A stretch of 64,000 nucleotides of DNA from Cyclobacteriaceae bacterium (GCA_020436165.1 JAGQYI010000010.1:124001-188000), one strand, 5' to 3'; numbered from the stretch's first letter, positions 17,973 through 28,150 are shown. The notes: a model not told the origin generated them from the sequence alone. Numbers and translations are program-made.

Positions 17973-18554
17973 ATGAAGCTTTGTTTCGCAACCAATAATG
18001 CCCATAAATTGCGAGAATTAAGGCAATTGGTAGCGCCAGAAATTGAGCTTTTAAGTTTGGAGGACATAGGATGCAGTGATGAAATTCCTGAAACAGGAAA
18101 TACCCTTCAGGAAAATGCGCTTCAAAAAGCTGAGTTCATAAAACAAAAATATGGTATCAGTTGCTTTGCAGATGATACAGGCTTAGAGGTTGCTTATTTA
18201 AATGGCGCACCCGGTGTATACAGTGCGCGCTATGCAGGAGAGCCCTCAGATTCAATTAAGAATGTAGAACTTCTTCTTACAAATCTTGAGGGCGCCCCCG
18301 ATAGGTCAGCTCAATTCAGAACAGTAATAGCTTTGCTAATAGATAATGCACCTCCGGTGTATTTTGAAGGTACAGTTAAAGGTGAAATAACTCAAAATCC
18401 CAGAGGTGAAAGCGGATTTGGATACGACCCCGTTTTTATTCCTAATGGCTTTCGTCATACTTTTGCAGAGATGACACCTCAACAAAAGAATAAGATAAGT
18501 CACAGGGCAATTGCTGTTGAAAAATTGGTTCATTTTTTATCAAACCTAACCTAA
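17973..18554 (+). CDS. rdgB: Non-canonical purine NTP pyrophosphatase (RdgB/HAM1 family)
   Basis: 193 residues. Hydrolyses dITP, ITP and XTP to monophosphates to keep deaminated purines out of nucleic acids. N-terminal FATNNAHKLRELRQL, catalytic CFADDTGLEVAYLNGAPGVYSARYAG, GFGYDPVFIP and the C-terminal MTPQQKNKISHRAIA are all family signatures. It follows the FKBP gene by 1 base and sits inside the DHH-to-secDF run. Confidence 0.95.
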   Translation: MKLCFATNNAHKLRELRQLVAPEIELLSLEDIGCSDEIPETGNTLQENALQKAEFIKQKYGISCFADDTGLEVAYLNGAPGVYSARYAGEPSDSIKNVELLLTNLEGAPDRSAQFRTVIALLIDNAPPVYFEGTVKGEITQNPRGESGFGYDPVFIPNGFRHTFAEMTPQQKNKISHRAIAVEKLVHFLSNLT

Positions 18555-18564
18555 TAAAAAAACA

Positions 18565-19185
18565 GTGGACAAAAGACCATTTATAATAGGCATTACAGGA
18601 GGAAGTGGTTCGGGAAAGACCCGTTTTTTAAACGGTTTATTGAGTAAGTTCTCAAAAGAAGAAGTATGTCTTATCTCTCAGGACAATTACTACAAACCCC
18701 GGGATATGCAACCGGTAGATATAAAAGGGGTTAAAAATTTTGATCTGCCTGAGTCCATTGACTTTGAAGAGTATAAGAAAGATATTTTGTCGTTAAAAAA
18801 TGGGGAAGCAGTTACAAGGAAGGAATACACCTTTAACAATCCTTCTGCCAACTCTAAAACTATTACTTTAACCCCTGCCCCGGTAATTGTAGTGGAAGGT
18901 ATTTTTGTGCTGTATTACAGGCCCATTGCCCAAATGCTGGACATGAAACTGTACATTGATGCAAAAGATTACATCAAACTTATAAGAAGGATTGTGCGTG
19001 ACGACAAAGAGCGAGGATATGATTTGGATGATGTGCTTTACAGGTACGAGCATCATGTAATGCCCACCTACGAAAAACATATCAAACCTTTTAAGTCTGA
19101 GGCAGATATAATTATTCCCAATCACAAATCTTTCAATAGCGCATTGGACGTAATTGTAACCTACGTACGCTCTAAAATGGTGTAA
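18565..19185 (+). CDS. udk: Uridine kinase
   Basis: 206 residues from a GTG start at 18565. P-loop kinase with Walker A GGSGSGKT at 12-19. The DNYYKPR segment (about 42) and the substrate motif FDLPESIDFEEYKKDI are present, as are VVEGIFVLYYRPI and the lid with RRIVRDDKERGYDLDDVL. Phosphorylates uridine and cytidine in pyrimidine salvage. It lies 10 bases after the rdgB-like gene. Confidence 0.93.
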   Translation: MDKRPFIIGITGGSGSGKTRFLNGLLSKFSKEEVCLISQDNYYKPRDMQPVDIKGVKNFDLPESIDFEEYKKDILSLKNGEAVTRKEYTFNNPSANSKTITLTPAPVIVVEGIFVLYYRPIAQMLDMKLYIDAKDYIKLIRRIVRDDKERGYDLDDVLYRYEHHVMPTYEKHIKPFKSEADIIIPNHKSFNSALDVIVTYVRSKMV

Positions 19186-19190
19186 ATAGT

Positions 19191-19221
19191 TTGCTGGTAA
19201 TGAATGGATTGGATAAGTTTG
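19191..19221 (+). promoter_or_regulatory. Promoter: TTG, 20-nt spacer, TAAGTTTG
   Basis: TTG at 19191-19193 and TAAGTTTG at 19214-19221 give a textbook Bacteroidetes -33/-7 pair. It should drive the small membrane protein and probably secDF independently of the upstream run. It also argues for the ATG at 19234 rather than the in-frame ATG at 19204, which lies between the two boxes. Confidence 0.7.
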
Positions 19222-19233
19222 CGGCCCGTTAAT

Positions 19234-19593
19234 ATGCAAAGGAAAAAGACATACAGGCAGTCAACCACTTTTTTGTTGGTTATTCTATTGGGAATGGTGG
19301 TATTGGTTTACCACACAGCTCAAACGTATGTTTCTGTTAAGCAGGTGGCAGAAGTTAATACCACCGATGGTAAGGCAAATGAAAAAACACCGGATTCACA
19401 AAAGCAGGTTTCTGCTTCACCGGATGTTATTCTATCCGTTTCGTCCATTCATCTTGACCAGGAGTTTTATCAAATAAAGGAGATTGTTTTTGGTGTGGAG
19501 GAAGACTCTGAGGATGTTCCTCATACAACAGAGAATTTTACCTCCTATTTCAGAACCTTGTTTCGACAGGTTATTTCGCCCAACGCACCCTAA
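19234..19593 (+). CDS. Small single-pass membrane protein, unknown
   Basis: 119 residues from ATG at 19234. A basic N-terminus (MQRKKTYRQ) precedes one membrane helix (about 10-30, TTFLLVILLGMVVLVYHTA). A Ser/Thr/Asp-rich, probably periplasmic segment of about 90 residues follows, with no cysteine or catalytic motif. I recognise no family. Its position between udk and secDF, under a good promoter, suggests a role in envelope biogenesis at most. Confidence 0.55.
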   Translation: MQRKKTYRQSTTFLLVILLGMVVLVYHTAQTYVSVKQVAEVNTTDGKANEKTPDSQKQVSASPDVILSVSSIHLDQEFYQIKEIVFGVEEDSEDVPHTTENFTSYFRTLFRQVISPNAP

Positions 19594-19679
19594 GAGTTTT
19601 TTATTCAGAACCAAAGCCTCTTGTCCAATCCGGGCAAAACTAATTTTCCATTTAATCAACTTTAATAACTAATAATATC

Positions 19680-22673
19680 ATGAGAAATAAAGGTGCAGTA
19701 GTAGTGTTAACGATTATCATTACTGCATTATGTCTGTATTATTTATCCTTCACTTTTGTGTCAAGGAAAATACAAAAAGAAGCGGTGGCACAGGCCACAG
19801 ATGCATCAGGAGTAGTAGACTTAGGTAAAAAGCAAGCGTATCTCGATTCTATCTGGAACGAGCCTATATACAACTTGTTTGGGATAGACTACACGTACAA
19901 GGAAATAAAGGATACGGAGCTTAACCTTGGCCTTGACCTTCAGGGTGGTATGCACGTAGTTTTGGAAGTATCTCCTGTTGAAATACTAAAAGGCTTGAGT
20001 GGCAATAACGAAGATCCCGATTTTCAGGCCGCTATAAAAGCTGCAATTCAAAAGCAGAAAACAAGCCAGGAGCCTTTCAGTGAACTTTTCTACGAATCGT
20101 ATAAAGAAATAAAACCCGATGGCAGACTAAGTACCATTTTTGCAAATGCTGCAAACCGTGGTAAAATCTCTTTTGAGTCTTCCGACCAGGAGATTATGCG
20201 GGTTATCAATTCGGAAATTGAGGATGCCATGGAGCGTTCATTCAATATTCTGAGAACTCGTATCGACCGGTTTGGTACATCACAACCAAATATTCAGCGC
20301 TTGCAGGGTACCGGACGTATACAGGTGGAAATACCTGGTGCTGAAAACCCTGAAAGGGTTCGTAAGTTGCTTCAAGGTGCAGCCAAACTGGAATTTTACG
20401 AAGTAGCCACACCTGCGGAATCCGGTAATTTTTTGCAGGCGATCAATTCGTATTTGGTTGCAGAGCAAAAGGTAAAAGGAGACCAACCAGACCTGGGTGA
20501 AGACAGCACTTCTGCTTCTCAGGAAAAAAGCTTACAAGGTTTGTTAGGAGCCGAAAGTAAAGACAGTGCTTCAACAGAAGAAATAGATAGCGCTAAAGCT
20601 GCCTCTCAAATGGATTCTCTTTACAATACCAAAGTATCTCCGTTTTTTAGCCTTATTGTTGGGCAAGGTGGCTTGGTTTATAATGTAAAGGATACTTCCA
20701 AGATCAATAGAATTTTGAAGCAACCTGAAATCGAAAAGCTTATACCAAGAGGGTTTAAGTTTGCGTGGGATGCGAAACCTCAAAGTTATCCGGGAATTGA
20801 GAACGAAGAGCCTCGACTAGAATTATATGTTTTAAAAACCGCTCGAGGTGGCAAAGCCGCTTTGGAAGGCGATGTAATAACAGACGCACGCCAAACACTC
20901 GATCAGGCTACACGCCCAGCAGTTTCTATGCAGATGAATGCTATTGGTGCCAAAAAGTGGAAAAAGCTTACGGCTGATAATATCAATGAGCGCATTGCAA
21001 TAGTTTTGGATGGCTATGTATATTCTGCACCCAATGTGAAAGGCGAGATACCTAATGGTAACTCTGAGATTGCAGGTAACTTTACAGTTGAGGAGGCAAA
21101 AGACCTTGCCAATGTTTTGAAAGCTGGTACGTTGCCGGCTCCAACCCGAATCGTTCAGGAAGCTATTGTTGGGCCAACACTTGGTAAAGAAGCACAAAAG
21201 CAAGGTATTATTTCAATAGCAGCAGGTTTAATTATAGTAGTGTTGTTCATGGTAATGTACTATGCCAAAGGTGGTTTTATAGCCAACTTTGCTTTGCTGT
21301 TCAACATCTTCTTTATTATGGGTATTCTGGCCCAGCTGAACGCGGCCCTCACCTTGCCGGGTATAGCGGGTATTGTGCTTACCATTGGTATGTCAATTGA
21401 TGCCAACGTACTGATATTTGAACGTATACGGGAAGAACTCCGGAATGGGGTAGCCCTTCGGCAGGCCGTATCAGCAGGTTATAGCAAAGCGTTTAGTTCT
21501 ATTATTGACTCCAACGCAACTACTTTTTTAACGGCTGCCATACTATATGCTTTAGGCCAGGGTCCTGTTAAAGGATTTGCTATTACTTTAATGATTGGTA
21601 TTGGTAGTTCGTTCTTCTCAGCGGTGTATATTACACGTGTTGTTGTAGAGCAGCTATTACGTAAAAAAGGAGACCAAAGTAACCTTAAGTTTAAAACCAA
21701 GCTTTCAGCAGGGTTGCTATCCAATCTCGATATCGATTTTATGTCCAAACGATTCAGGGCATATATTACATCTGCAGTTGTAATAATTATTGGGCTTGTT
21801 CTGATGTTTATCAATGGCTTAAACTTTGGTGTTGACTTCCAGGGAGGACGTTCTTACGTTGTGGAGTTCAAAGAACCAGTGGTAGCTTCAGAAATAAAAG
21901 CAGGTATTTCCAAGACTTTTGAAGGAGCTGGTACTGAGGTAAAAACATTTGGTGCAAACAATGTAATTAAAGTAACAACCAGTTATGAAGTAACAGATGA
22001 GTCAACAGAAGCTGACGAAAAGGTTGAAAAAATGCTGATAGATGGCTTAAGTGGAATAACTGGTCAGATTTACATTGCAGATGCATCCAAGGTAGACGAT
22101 ACACACTTCTCGATCGTAAGCTCTGAGAAGGTTGGTGCAACGATAGCGGATGACATTAAAAAGGACTCCATGGAGGCAATGACTTTGTCGTTGATAGTTA
22201 TCTTCCTTTACATTTTAGTAAGGTTTAGAAAGTGGCAATTTGGTTTAGGTGCTATCATAGCATTGTTCCACGATACCCTGGTGGTTATGGCCGCTTTCGC
22301 CATTGCAGGTGCGCTGGGCTATAGCTTTGAAATTGACCAGGTGTTTATAGCGGCTATTCTTACGATCATAGGTTATTCGATTAACGATACGGTGATTGTA
22401 TTTGATCGTATACGTGAAACGATCAACCTTCATACTTCTACAGATAAGGAGAATATTTTTAACTCGGCTATTAACAGTACAATGAACCGAACCGTTATTA
22501 CATCCTTCACCACATTGATAGTGGTATTGGTGTTGCTAATATTCGGTGGGGCTGTGCTCAGAGGTTTCTCATTTGCAATGGTAGTAGGTGTAATTGTAGG
22601 TACCTATTCATCCATCTACATTGCTGCTCCAATTGTAATTGATTTGGATAAGAAGAAGTTGAAGAATAGTTAA
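19680..22673 (+). CDS. secDF: Protein translocase subunit SecDF (fused)
   Basis: 997 residues in one chain. SecD and SecF are fused, as is usual in Bacteroidetes. Residues 1-520 are SecD, with TM1 at 7-27, the NLGLDLQGGMHVVLEV motif near 82, a long periplasmic P1 domain with a Ser/Asp/Glu-rich insert (about 265-310) and the five-helix TM block with GMSIDANVLIFERIREEL. SecF starts near 685 with GLNFGVDFQGGRSYVVEF and ends with IGYSINDTVIVFDRIRE and a final TM block. The complex uses the proton gradient to pull secreted proteins out of SecYEG on the periplasmic side. It is followed by a strong terminator. Confidence 0.97.
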   Translation: MRNKGAVVVLTIIITALCLYYLSFTFVSRKIQKEAVAQATDASGVVDLGKKQAYLDSIWNEPIYNLFGIDYTYKEIKDTELNLGLDLQGGMHVVLEVSPVEILKGLSGNNEDPDFQAAIKAAIQKQKTSQEPFSELFYESYKEIKPDGRLSTIFANAANRGKISFESSDQEIMRVINSEIEDAMERSFNILRTRIDRFGTSQPNIQRLQGTGRIQVEIPGAENPERVRKLLQGAAKLEFYEVATPAESGNFLQAINSYLVAEQKVKGDQPDLGEDSTSASQEKSLQGLLGAESKDSASTEEIDSAKAASQMDSLYNTKVSPFFSLIVGQGGLVYNVKDTSKINRILKQPEIEKLIPRGFKFAWDAKPQSYPGIENEEPRLELYVLKTARGGKAALEGDVITDARQTLDQATRPAVSMQMNAIGAKKWKKLTADNINERIAIVLDGYVYSAPNVKGEIPNGNSEIAGNFTVEEAKDLANVLKAGTLPAPTRIVQEAIVGPTLGKEAQKQGIISIAAGLIIVVLFMVMYYAKGGFIANFALLFNIFFIMGILAQLNAALTLPGIAGIVLTIGMSIDANVLIFERIREELRNGVALRQAVSAGYSKAFSSIIDSNATTFLTAAILYALGQGPVKGFAITLMIGIGSSFFSAVYITRVVVEQLLRKKGDQSNLKFKTKLSAGLLSNLDIDFMSKRFRAYITSAVVIIIGLVLMFINGLNFGVDFQGGRSYVVEFKEPVVASEIKAGISKTFEGAGTEVKTFGANNVIKVTTSYEVTDESTEADEKVEKMLIDGLSGITGQIYIADASKVDDTHFSIVSSEKVGATIADDIKKDSMEAMTLSLIVIFLYILVRFRKWQFGLGAIIALFHDTLVVMAAFAIAGALGYSFEIDQVFIAAILTIIGYSINDTVIVFDRIRETINLHTSTDKENIFNSAINSTMNRTVITSFTTLIVVLVLLIFGGAVLRGFSFAMVVGVIVGTYSSIYIAAPIVIDLDKKKLKNS

Positions 22674-22694
22674 AGAAAAGTGATTCCAAAATTT

Positions 22695-22726
22695 AAAGGC
22701 AACCTATTTATTGGGTTGCCTTTTTT
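22695..22726 (+). terminator. Rho-independent terminator after secDF
   Basis: AAAGGCAACC (22695-22704) pairs with GGTTGCCTTT (22714-22723), followed by a T run. It separates secDF from the convergent trkH. Confidence 0.88.
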
Positions 22727-22735
22727 AATGTTGCA

Positions 22736-24193
22736 TTATTCGCGTTTCCAGAAGAAAGGGGTAAAAAGAATTAGAACCGTGAATAGTTCAAGACGACCAA
22801 GTAACATTAAAACAGAAAGCACCCATTTACCAACTGGTGGAACAGCGCTAAAATTGTTAACCGGCCCGACATCTCCAATACCCGGCCCAACGTTTCCAAG
22901 GCTGGTTGCCACTGCGCTTAGCGATGTGGGGAAATCGAGCCCAACCCAGGCCATTACAATTGATCCGAGTGAAAACACGAGGAAATAGATCATCATAAAG
23001 GCAAGCACATGATAGGTTACTTCACCCTGAATAGCACGTTTGTTAAGCCTTACAGGAATAACTGCATTAGGATGCAGCTGCCTTTTCATTTCCAGAAAGC
23101 TGTTCTTAAAAAGTACGATATGGCGAACAACCTTGATACCCCCTGCGGTGCTGCCGGCAGAACCTCCAATAAAAAGCAAAGCAAAGAAGGCAATAGTCAC
23201 CAACGGTGACCAGGCTGTATAATCTTCTGTAACAAAACCTGTGGTAGTTACAATGGAAACTACCTGAAACAACGTATCTCTAAAGTTTTTTTCAAATTCG
23301 TGAACGGTTGAAGAGTGGACGAATCCGGTAAGAACAACTGTAATTATGAGCAAGAAAACAGAATAGACCATAAACTCCTCATTGGCAAAAACCTTTTTAA
23401 ATTTTCGTTTAAGTATAAAGTAGGTTAGCGTAAAGCTGGTTCCGGCCAAAAACATGAAAAGGGTAATCACATAGTGAATGTAGGGCGAATTGTAATAGGC
23501 AATACTCTTGTTTTTAGTTGAAAAACCTCCGGTTGCCATAGTAGTAAAACTGTGGTTTATTGCATCAAAGAAGGTCATGCCGCCACCCATAAGCAGAATC
23601 ATTTCAACGAACGTAAGGCCTACATAAATAAGCCAAAGCCTTTTAGCGGTATCCTTAATTCTGGGCTTAAGTTTTTCTGCCGATATACCAGGAGACTCTG
23701 CAATAAATAACTGCATGCCCCCAATACCAAGTATTGGCAGAATAGCTACGGCAAGTACAATTATACCCATGCCTCCGATCCATTGCGTTAGGCTACGCCA
23801 GAATAATACTCCTTTGGGTACTGCCTCAATATCATTTAAAATAGAAGCGCCCGTAGTTGTAAAACCTGACATGGTTTCAAAAAAGGCATCTGTAAAATTG
23901 GGGATGGACCCACTAATTAGATAAGGTAGTGTTCCAAAAACCGACATTATAACCCAACCTAAAGTTACTACCAGGTAACCATCTCTTTTCTTAAGCTCTC
24001 GCTGGGCACTTTTATTCAAAAAATACCAGGTAGGTAGTCCTGTAAAGATTGTGATACCTGCAGCTGAGGCAATATGCCACCAATTTTCATGATAATAAAT
24101 AGAAAAAGGAACGGACAGCAACATGCCAAGCCCACAAATAACCAAAAGCAGGCCTAAAATACTCGTAATAAGCTTGATGTTGAATCGCCTCAT
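22736..24193 (-). CDS. trkH: Potassium uptake protein TrkH (pore subunit)
   Basis: 485 residues. Four M1-P-M2 repeats of the Trk/Ktr superfamily carry selectivity-filter-like loops: FFETMSGFTTTGASIL (about 105-120), INHSFTTMATGGFSTKN, IVTTTGFVTEDY and a last VATSLGNVGPGIGDVGP. TAGGIKVVRH near 350 is the conserved post-filter helix. It imports K+ across the inner membrane under control of TrkA. The start overlaps the trkA stop by 4 bases (ATGA), so the pair forms one translationally coupled operon. Confidence 0.95.
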   Translation of the reverse strand: MRRFNIKLITSILGLLLVICGLGMLLSVPFSIYYHENWWHIASAAGITIFTGLPTWYFLNKSAQRELKKRDGYLVVTLGWVIMSVFGTLPYLISGSIPNFTDAFFETMSGFTTTGASILNDIEAVPKGVLFWRSLTQWIGGMGIIVLAVAILPILGIGGMQLFIAESPGISAEKLKPRIKDTAKRLWLIYVGLTFVEMILLMGGGMTFFDAINHSFTTMATGGFSTKNKSIAYYNSPYIHYVITLFMFLAGTSFTLTYFILKRKFKKVFANEEFMVYSVFLLIITVVLTGFVHSSTVHEFEKNFRDTLFQVVSIVTTTGFVTEDYTAWSPLVTIAFFALLFIGGSAGSTAGGIKVVRHIVLFKNSFLEMKRQLHPNAVIPVRLNKRAIQGEVTYHVLAFMMIYFLVFSLGSIVMAWVGLDFPTSLSAVATSLGNVGPGIGDVGPVNNFSAVPPVGKWVLSVLMLLGRLELFTVLILFTPFFWKRE

Positions 24194-25533
24194 GAGAAGT
24201 ATTCCTCAACCTGTTGTATGGACTCAGGTTTACACAAAACCACGGCCCTGTCTTTGGGTCTAAACTGAAAGTTTCCTTTGGGTATAATGGCTTCTCCTTT
24301 TCGGATAACTCCTGCTATAATAACAGAATCGGGTAAATCAAGCGACCGGAGAACATCACGTGTGATTTTAGATTCCACCTTAATGACAAACTCAAGGATT
24401 TCTGCATCCACACCATGAATAGATGTAAGGTTAATTATATCTCCTTTTCGTATGTACCTAAAAATAAAATTAGCAGCAATCAGCTTTTTATTGATCATAG
24501 TATCCACACCAATGTTTTGAGACAAATGGATATAATCAACGTTTTCAACCAGGGCTATGGTTTTTTTAACATTATGATCTTTAGCAACAAGGCTGGAGAT
24601 AATGTTGGTTTCAGAGTTGCCGGTAACTGCAATAAAAGCATCTATTTCATCAATTCCTTCATCTTGTAATAAATCCACATCTCGGCAATCACCATTGATG
24701 ACCATTACATTTGGAAGCTCATCAGCAAGCTCAAAACACTTTTCCTTATCTATTTCAATAAGCTTAACCTGATATTTCTTACTTAATTGCTTGGCAGCAT
24801 GAATACCCACTTTACTACCTCCTAATACCATAACGCGCCTTAGGCCTTGTTTTTTCTCACGTGTTGCCAGCATTATAACTTTATCAATGGCATTTGGCAG
24901 TGAAATAAAGTAGGCATGATCACCCTCCATAAAGGTGTTGTACCCATGCGGAATAATGGTTTCATTATTCCTGAGTATAGCAACGGTAATAAAGCTATTG
25001 GTTGGATCCAGTTTAGATGCTTCAAGCAAGGTTTTTCCACACAAAGGGCTATTTTCACTAATAGGAAGCCCAATCAACGATAACTTGCCACCATCAAAAT
25101 CGAAAGAATCTGTAAGTGCTATTTCCCGAAGCAAACGCTTTATTTCTCTTCCTGCTAAAGATTCCGGTGAGATAATTTCGTCAATACCAAGATCAAAAAG
25201 ATCGAGTTTATCTTTTCTTACCAAAAACTCGGTGTTCTGAATACGTGCAATGGTTCGTTTAGCCCCCAGATGTTTGGCAATAATGCACGTGGAAATGTTT
25301 GCCTCTTCAAACTGGGTAACTGCAATAAAGAGGTCGGCACTTGATACATTGGCTTCATCCAGAACACTAAAGGAGGTGGCATTACCTTTGATAGTTACCA
25401 CATCCAGCTGTTTGGCAACCTGAGCCAACTTGCTGTCATTTATGTCAATTATGGTGATTTCATGGTCTTCAAATGCCAGTAATTTGGCCAAATGAAACCC
25501 CACATCACCAGCCCCTGCAACAATTATTTTCAT
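24190..25533 (-). CDS. trkA: Trk system potassium uptake protein TrkA
   Basis: 447 residues from ATG at 25533 (MKIIVAGAGDVGFHLAKLL). The frame continues 8 codons upstream, but the Rossmann strand should begin at the N-terminus. Two RCK_N/RCK_C tandem units are present: the first nucleotide-binding GxGxxG at residues 7-12, the second at VMVLGGSKVGIHAAKQL (about 225). Each is followed by a TrkA_C domain with a LxxLxLPxxxxIxxVxR-type pattern. The cytoplasmic ring gates TrkH with NAD(H) or ATP/ADP. It is first in the trkA-trkH operon. Confidence 0.95.
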   Translation of the reverse strand: MKIIVAGAGDVGFHLAKLLAFEDHEITIIDINDSKLAQVAKQLDVVTIKGNATSFSVLDEANVSSADLFIAVTQFEEANISTCIIAKHLGAKRTIARIQNTEFLVRKDKLDLFDLGIDEIISPESLAGREIKRLLREIALTDSFDFDGGKLSLIGLPISENSPLCGKTLLEASKLDPTNSFITVAILRNNETIIPHGYNTFMEGDHAYFISLPNAIDKVIMLATREKKQGLRRVMVLGGSKVGIHAAKQLSKKYQVKLIEIDKEKCFELADELPNVMVINGDCRDVDLLQDEGIDEIDAFIAVTGNSETNIISSLVAKDHNVKKTIALVENVDYIHLSQNIGVDTMINKKLIAANFIFRYIRKGDIINLTSIHGVDAEILEFVIKVESKITRDVLRSLDLPDSVIIAGVIRKGEAIIPKGNFQFRPKDRAVVLCKPESIQQVEEYFS

Positions 25534-25670
25534 CCTTAAGGGTTTGTAACTGAACAAATATATTAGTTAACCGTGGGCTTAAAAAGGTCTTTATCTAAGT
25601 ATTTTAGCTAATGCCGGAATTCGCCTTTTTACCGACTTTTAAGCTTTTGGTAAGCTAATAGCTTTGTAAC

Positions 25671-25913
25671 ATGATTGTATTTAATGATAATAGGGGGCTT
25701 AGAAATAATATTGGATACAAGGAACTGGCGAAGAATTACCTTGAGCACTATGGTTCGTTTGTGGAAAAAGAGTTTGTCGTTAATATGATATTGATGCTCG
25801 ATGTCTGGGAAAATCAACGAGGGCTAAAATTTGAACGTTTGATGCCATCTGACTGGAATATGTTATTGAAAGCGACACGTGTTCTCAGTGTTGACCAGTT
25901 GACAGTGGAGTAA
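25671..25913 (+). CDS. Small hypothetical protein (80 aa)
   Basis: 80 residues, soluble, with aromatic and charged residues spread evenly (IGYKELAKNYLEHYGSFVEKEF, then VWENQRGLKFERLMPSDWN). No motif or family is recognised. A TAGCTTTG -7-like box lies only 4 bases upstream of the ATG, so the transcript could be leaderless, or the box is chance. A hairpin starts just after the stop codon. It is divergent from trkA. Confidence 0.5.
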   Translation: MIVFNDNRGLRNNIGYKELAKNYLEHYGSFVEKEFVVNMILMLDVWENQRGLKFERLMPSDWNMLLKATRVLSVDQLTVE

Positions 25914-25940
25914 AAAAAAGCCCTTTGATACACAAAGGGC
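25912..25940 (-). terminator. Terminator for the SPOR-like gene (also after the 80-aa gene)
   Basis: GCCCTTTG (25920-25927) and CAAAGGGC (25933-25940) form an 8-bp stem with a five-base loop. On the minus strand it is followed by eight T, a strong terminator for the gene ending at 25966. On the plus strand no T run follows. Confidence 0.8.
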
Positions 25941-25965
25941 CTTATAAGTCTAGTTAGGTATTTAT

Positions 25966-26583
25966 TTAGATAACTCCTTCTAAAACATCTTTGATAGGGA
26001 CTCTCTTTCCATCTTTGTATGGAACGATCCACGCATCTTTAACACCCATTTCCCTTAAATACTTTTTAAAAGTGTCTGCTTCCCAATAATCTCTGAAGAA
26101 ACCAAGTGTGATTTTTTGCATACCATCTTCGGTTTCACCACTAAACATCGGGTTGTTATCAAAGAATTTAGACATGTCTTTCTTCTCAAAAGCGCCCACC
26201 TGTACTTTGAAAACTACACCGTCCATTGACATTGGTGAAGGCTGCTCCGCAGGTTTATTGGCAAGTGCGCTTCTTGCTTCTGAAGCAGCAGCTTGTGCAG
26301 CAGCAACCTGGCTTTTTAATCTGGAGTTCTCATCTTGCAAATCAGAAATGGTAGCATCTTTATCGCTCATTTTCGATTTAAGCCCGTCAAGCTCTTTTTT
26401 AGTGCTGCTCAACTGACTTTTCAAAGTGCCATTTTCTTCAACAAGTTCCTTAAAACCTTCTAAGTCGCTTTTGTATTGTTTATACTTTGCCTTCCACTCT
26501 TTCTTTTCTTCTTTAGAAAGTTGAGCAAAGGAAGAAGTAAAGCCAAACACCAAGCATAGAGATACCAATAGTAATTTTTTCAT
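25966..26583 (-). CDS. Secreted coiled-coil protein with SPOR-like C-terminus
   Basis: 205 residues. Signal peptide MKKLLLVSLCLVFGFTSSFAQ, cleaved after about residue 20. A charged coiled coil covers about 25-110. An Ala/Pro linker leads to residues 125-190 (VVFKVQVGAFEKKDM, ITLGFFRDYWEADTFKKYL, VKDAWIVPYKDGKRV), which match the pattern of SPOR domains that bind denuded peptidoglycan. It is probably periplasmic and involved in cell-wall contact or division; that role is inference. It is a single gene with a TACATTTA near-consensus -7 box about 25 bases upstream. Confidence 0.7.
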   Translation of the reverse strand: MKKLLLVSLCLVFGFTSSFAQLSKEEKKEWKAKYKQYKSDLEGFKELVEENGTLKSQLSSTKKELDGLKSKMSDKDATISDLQDENSRLKSQVAAAQAAASEARSALANKPAEQPSPMSMDGVVFKVQVGAFEKKDMSKFFDNNPMFSGETEDGMQKITLGFFRDYWEADTFKKYLREMGVKDAWIVPYKDGKRVPIKDVLEGVI

Positions 26584-26656
26584 TGTCCGATTAATTCGAT
26601 TTGGTTATAAATGTAGTAAATATTATCAAATTAACTATAAATGCCAACTTTTCACC

Positions 26657-28057
26657 TTAATCAAGCGAACCAATCATTTTTGAAGGATCAACCCATTTAT
26701 CGAATTCTTCTTCTGTAAGATAACTCAAATTGAGTGCCTCTTCTTTCAATGTAGTTCCATTCTCATAGGCTGTTTTGGCTATTTTAGCCGCTTTTTCGTA
26801 TCCAATGTGTGTATTAAGTGCAGTTACCAGCATCAGTGAATTATTGAGATTTTTCTTCAGTACTTCCGTGTTTGGCTTAATTCCAACAGCGCAATTTGAA
26901 TTGAAAGAAATACAGGCATCCCCAAGTAGTCTTGCCGAAGTAAGCAGATTATACGCCATAACGGGTTTGAATACATTTAGCTCGTAATGACCCGTCATTC
27001 CGCCTGTTGCAACCGCTACGTCATTTCCAATTACCTGAGCGCACACCATGGTTAAGGCTTCAGCCTGCGTAGGATTTACCTTACCAGGCATAATAGATGA
27101 ACCGGGTTCATTGGCAGGAATCAGGATTTCACCAATTCCACTTCTTGGCCCGGAAGCCAGCATGCGAATATCATTGGCCACTTTCATTAAACTAACAGCT
27201 AATTGTTTCAATGCACCATGTGTTTCAACCAAGGCATCGTGTGCAGCAAGCGCTTCAAACTTGTTTTCAGCCGATGTAAAAGGCAGCTTGGTGAACTCAG
27301 CAATTTGTTTGGCTACTTTTTCAGCATAGCCTTTGGGTGTATTGATACCTGTTCCAACGGCTGTACCTCCCAGAGCTAGTTCGCCCAGGTGGGGCAGGGT
27401 GTTTTTCAATGCCCTGATTCCGTGATCCAATTGTGAGGCATAACCGGAAAACTCTTGTCCCAATGTTAAAGGGGTTGCATCCATTAGGTGAGTTCTGCCG
27501 ATTTTAACCACGCCCATATATTCTTTCGATAGTTTTTGAAGTGTATCGCGTAGCGTTTCAACTCCGGGAATGGTTGTTTCAACCACCATTTTATAAACGG
27601 CAATATGCATTCCTGTTGGAAAAGTATCGTTTGATGATTGCGATTTGTTTACATCATCATTGGGGTGGATGAAACGCTGACCTTCTCCTAATTTACCACC
27701 TTTAAGCACGTGTGCACGGTTAGCCACCACTTCATTCACATTCATATTGGATTGGGTGCCCGAACCTGTTTGCCAGATAACCAAAGGAAACTGATCGTCC
27801 AGTTTGCCGGCTAAAATTTCATCACACACCTGAGCAATCATATCACGCTTCTCTTCGCTCAATACACCAAGCTCACAATTGGTATAAGCAGCCGCTTTTT
27901 TCAGGTAAGCAAATCCACGAATTATCTCAATTGGCATGTGGTGATTTTCGCCTCCAATTTTAAAGTTATTTCTTGAGCGTTCGGTTTGAGCCCCCCAGTA
28001 TTTATCAGCAGGCACTTTAACTTCGCCCATGGTATCTTTTTCAATCCTGTAGTCCAT
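26657..28057 (-). CDS. fumC: Fumarate hydratase, class II
   Basis: 466 residues from ATG at 28057 ([25 protein letters not shown]). Upstream codons to 28117 overlap a predicted -7 box and are rejected. The oxygen-stable, iron-free TCA enzyme interconverts fumarate and malate. Conserved blocks are [35 protein letters not shown], the [13 protein letters not shown] signature with the catalytic Ser loop, and the C-terminal helical domain. Single gene. Confidence 0.96.
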   Translation of the reverse strand: MDYRIEKDTMGEVKVPADKYWGAQTERSRNNFKIGGENHHMPIEIIRGFAYLKKAAAYTNCELGVLSEEKRDMIAQVCDEILAGKLDDQFPLVIWQTGSGTQSNMNVNEVVANRAHVLKGGKLGEGQRFIHPNDDVNKSQSSNDTFPTGMHIAVYKMVVETTIPGVETLRDTLQKLSKEYMGVVKIGRTHLMDATPLTLGQEFSGYASQLDHGIRALKNTLPHLGELALGGTAVGTGINTPKGYAEKVAKQIAEFTKLPFTSAENKFEALAAHDALVETHGALKQLAVSLMKVANDIRMLASGPRSGIGEILIPANEPGSSIMPGKVNPTQAEALTMVCAQVIGNDVAVATGGMTGHYELNVFKPVMAYNLLTSARLLGDACISFNSNCAVGIKPNTEVLKKNLNNSLMLVTALNTHIGYEKAAKIAKTAYENGTTLKEEALNLSYLTEEEFDKWVDPSKMIGSLD

Positions 28058-28092
28058 TTTCTCAGATGTTTTTATTGCAAAAAATTGATAGA

Positions 28093-28100
28093 CAAATGTA
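28093..28100 (-). promoter_or_regulatory. -7 promoter box for fumC
   Basis: Minus strand TACATTTG, 35 bases before the fumC ATG. A TTG lies upstream but only 14 nt away, shorter than usual. Confidence 0.5.
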
Positions 28101-28150
28101 GCAACAAATGCGGCCAAATATGGGTAATCTATGCTTTAGTTTAAGCTGAT

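Noticed and set aside
25659-25666. TAGCTTTG as a promoter of the 80-aa gene
   Set aside because: It ends 4 bases before the ATG and lacks a -33 TTG, so it is listed only as a possibility in that gene's entry.
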